This document shows, piece after piece, positions 63,112-64,000 of a stretch of 64,000 bases of DNA (position 1 is its first letter; each line of letters starts with the position of its first letter). Where the stretch lies: assembly GCA_949745795.1 (NCBI GenBank), contig CATKAZ010000096.1:34006-98005 (forward strand), read 5' to 3'. Below the pieces are notes generated by a model that did not search any database, was not told the origin of the DNA, and saw only the letters and a program-made list of their open reading frames with translations. The DNA is from an uncultured Oscillospiraceae bacterium. Its GTDB lineage: Bacteria; Bacillota; Clostridia; Oscillospirales; Ruminococcaceae. Both the position numbers and the translations under genes were made by a program.

Positions 63112-64000
63112 TTACTCATCATCTTGAGATGAAATTACAGTAGCAGTTGTTTCGGCGGCAGTAACTGTATTGCCGTTTTCATCTGTTACAGAGGTAGCGG
63201 CAGTAGTTTTAGGAGCTAAGAAATTAATAGTATCTGAACCGTTTGCACTGCCGTTTTCAGGAAAGTTTTTATAATATGCCTGAATAATGCTTCTGATCAT
63301 GTATTTTGAATATTCACCGCCCTCAACAATTCCTGCAAATGCGATTTGAGGATCGTCTGCCGGAGCAAATCCAACGAATGTGGAGTCTGTTAATTCTTCG
63401 CCGTTACGCCAGTTCTGAGGAGTACCGGTTTTAATAGCAACATCAAATCCTAAATTTGAAAGAGAATATTCTGCCGGAAAATTATTGCTCGATGCCAAGA
63501 TCATACCTTGAGTTATAAAATCATAAATGTAATCATAGTTAAGATCAATTTGTTCTGCAATGTCAGGTTCATGGTCTTTTACTTTTTCCGTCATTGAATA
63601 GTCATAAATACTGTCTACAAGATGAGGTTTATATCTAGTACCTTTGTTTGCAATAGTTGATGCCTGAACAGCCATTTGAAGGGGGGTAACCGCCATTTCA
63701 GACTGTCCGATACCTGCCTGTAATACCTGACCTACCGTCCAGTCAAGGTTAATATCATTAAATCTTTCCGGGGTAGCAAAGGCTCCTGCATAGTCTCCGG
63801 TTTCAATACCGGTATGCTGACCGAACCCGTACATTGTAGCATATTCGGTAAGCTTATCAATACCGAGTCTGCGGCTTAGCTCATAAAAATAAATATTACA
63901 AGAAACTCTAAGAGCTTCAGCGACTGCAATATCATTGTGATATCCTGTACATCCGTATATTTCGTCATAGAATGTCATTTTATGTGCACAATTAAAGGTA
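63112..64000 (-). CDS. Penicillin-binding protein 2, transpeptidase C-terminal part (5' partial)
   Basis: The frame continues in the minus direction past the internal ATG at 63978 to the window edge (residues TFNCAHK precede it), so this is the C-terminal part of a longer protein. SxN motif is RVSCNIYFYELSRRLG and the KTGT motif is VAIKTGTPQN; QAGIGQSEMAVTPLQMA lies between, the MrdA/PBP2 pattern. The SxxK serine would be outside the window. The C-terminus is a Thr/Ala-rich tail (KTTAATSVTDENGNTVTAAE). It elongates the side wall with a RodA partner. Confidence 0.88.
   Translation of the reverse strand, partial: TFNCAHKMTFYDEIYGCTGYHNDIAVAEALRVSCNIYFYELSRRLGIDKLTEYATMYGFGQHTGIETGDYAGAFATPERFNDINLDWTVGQVLQAGIGQSEMAVTPLQMAVQASTIANKGTRYKPHLVDSIYDYSMTEKVKDHEPDIAEQIDLNYDYIYDFITQGMILASSNNFPAEYSLSNLGFDVAIKTGTPQNWRNGEELTDSTFVGFAPADDPQIAFAGIVEGGEYSKYMIRSIIQAYYKNFPENGSANGSDTINFLAPKTTAATSVTDENGNTVTAAETTATVISSQDDE

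Overview
The window reads as a contig from a low-GC, spore-lineage Clostridia bacterium of the Ruminococcus/Oscillospiraceae type. The evidence is the AT-rich code, strong Shine-Dalgarno sites and frequent TTG starts, Firmicutes gene orders (prpC-prkC-rsgA-thiN-spoVM, tig-clpP-clpX, SCIFF peptide plus maturase), and four secreted glycoside hydrolase genes with dockerin modules, which points to a cellulosome. No scaffoldin, prophage, insertion sequence or CRISPR array is visible. Species assignment is inference only.

Layout. 1-6764: translation and cell-envelope signalling operon (rsmB, rlmN, prpC, prkC, rsgA, thiamine pyrophosphokinase) ending in a 29-residue spoVM. 6800-8190: an unusual array of three tiny ribbon-helix-helix repressor genes on the minus strand, interleaved with three short promoter-terminator transcription units on the plus strand that look like small RNAs. 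8262-21652: housekeeping genes (M50 protease, radical SAM pair, rplS, two signal peptidases, rbgA, rnhB, yraN, thrC, tig, clpP, clpX and an initiator tRNA-fMet). 21765-24957: a TetR-controlled GH9 cellulase gene interrupted by one in-frame TGA, with a solute-binding-protein remnant downstream. 25046-34595: a LuxR-type regulator and a guanidine/urea nitrogen operon (two DUF1989 carboxyguanidine deiminase subunits, urea/guanidine carboxylase, allophanate hydrolase, P-II protein, APC permease) behind a promoter-proximal terminator hairpin. 34930-44760: a cellulose/xyloglucan locus (GH44-dockerin, two-component system, cytoplasmic GH5, AraC regulator, GH9-dockerin-GH16). 45022-49225: small genes, a GHL10 lipoprotein and the SCIFF locus. 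49290-54117 (minus): GH5-dockerin, then an FHA-SEDS-PBP envelope operon. 54405-58777: lon, engB, lysA. 58841-64000 (minus): aspS, a small membrane protein, hisS, mgsA and a partial PBP2.

The most interesting reading is in the cellulase locus. The extracytoplasmic part of the histidine kinase at 37995 contains a stretch of about 125 residues that aligns along its length with the C-terminal module of the GH44 enzyme encoded just upstream. The kinase may therefore sense plant polysaccharide directly through a borrowed carbohydrate-binding fold and control the neighbouring hydrolases. The second candidate for an undescribed system is the repressor/small-RNA array at 7.0-8.2 kb, in which two of the three repressor promoters carry their own distinct direct repeats flanking the -10 box.

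All calls come from reading the sequence; no searches were run.
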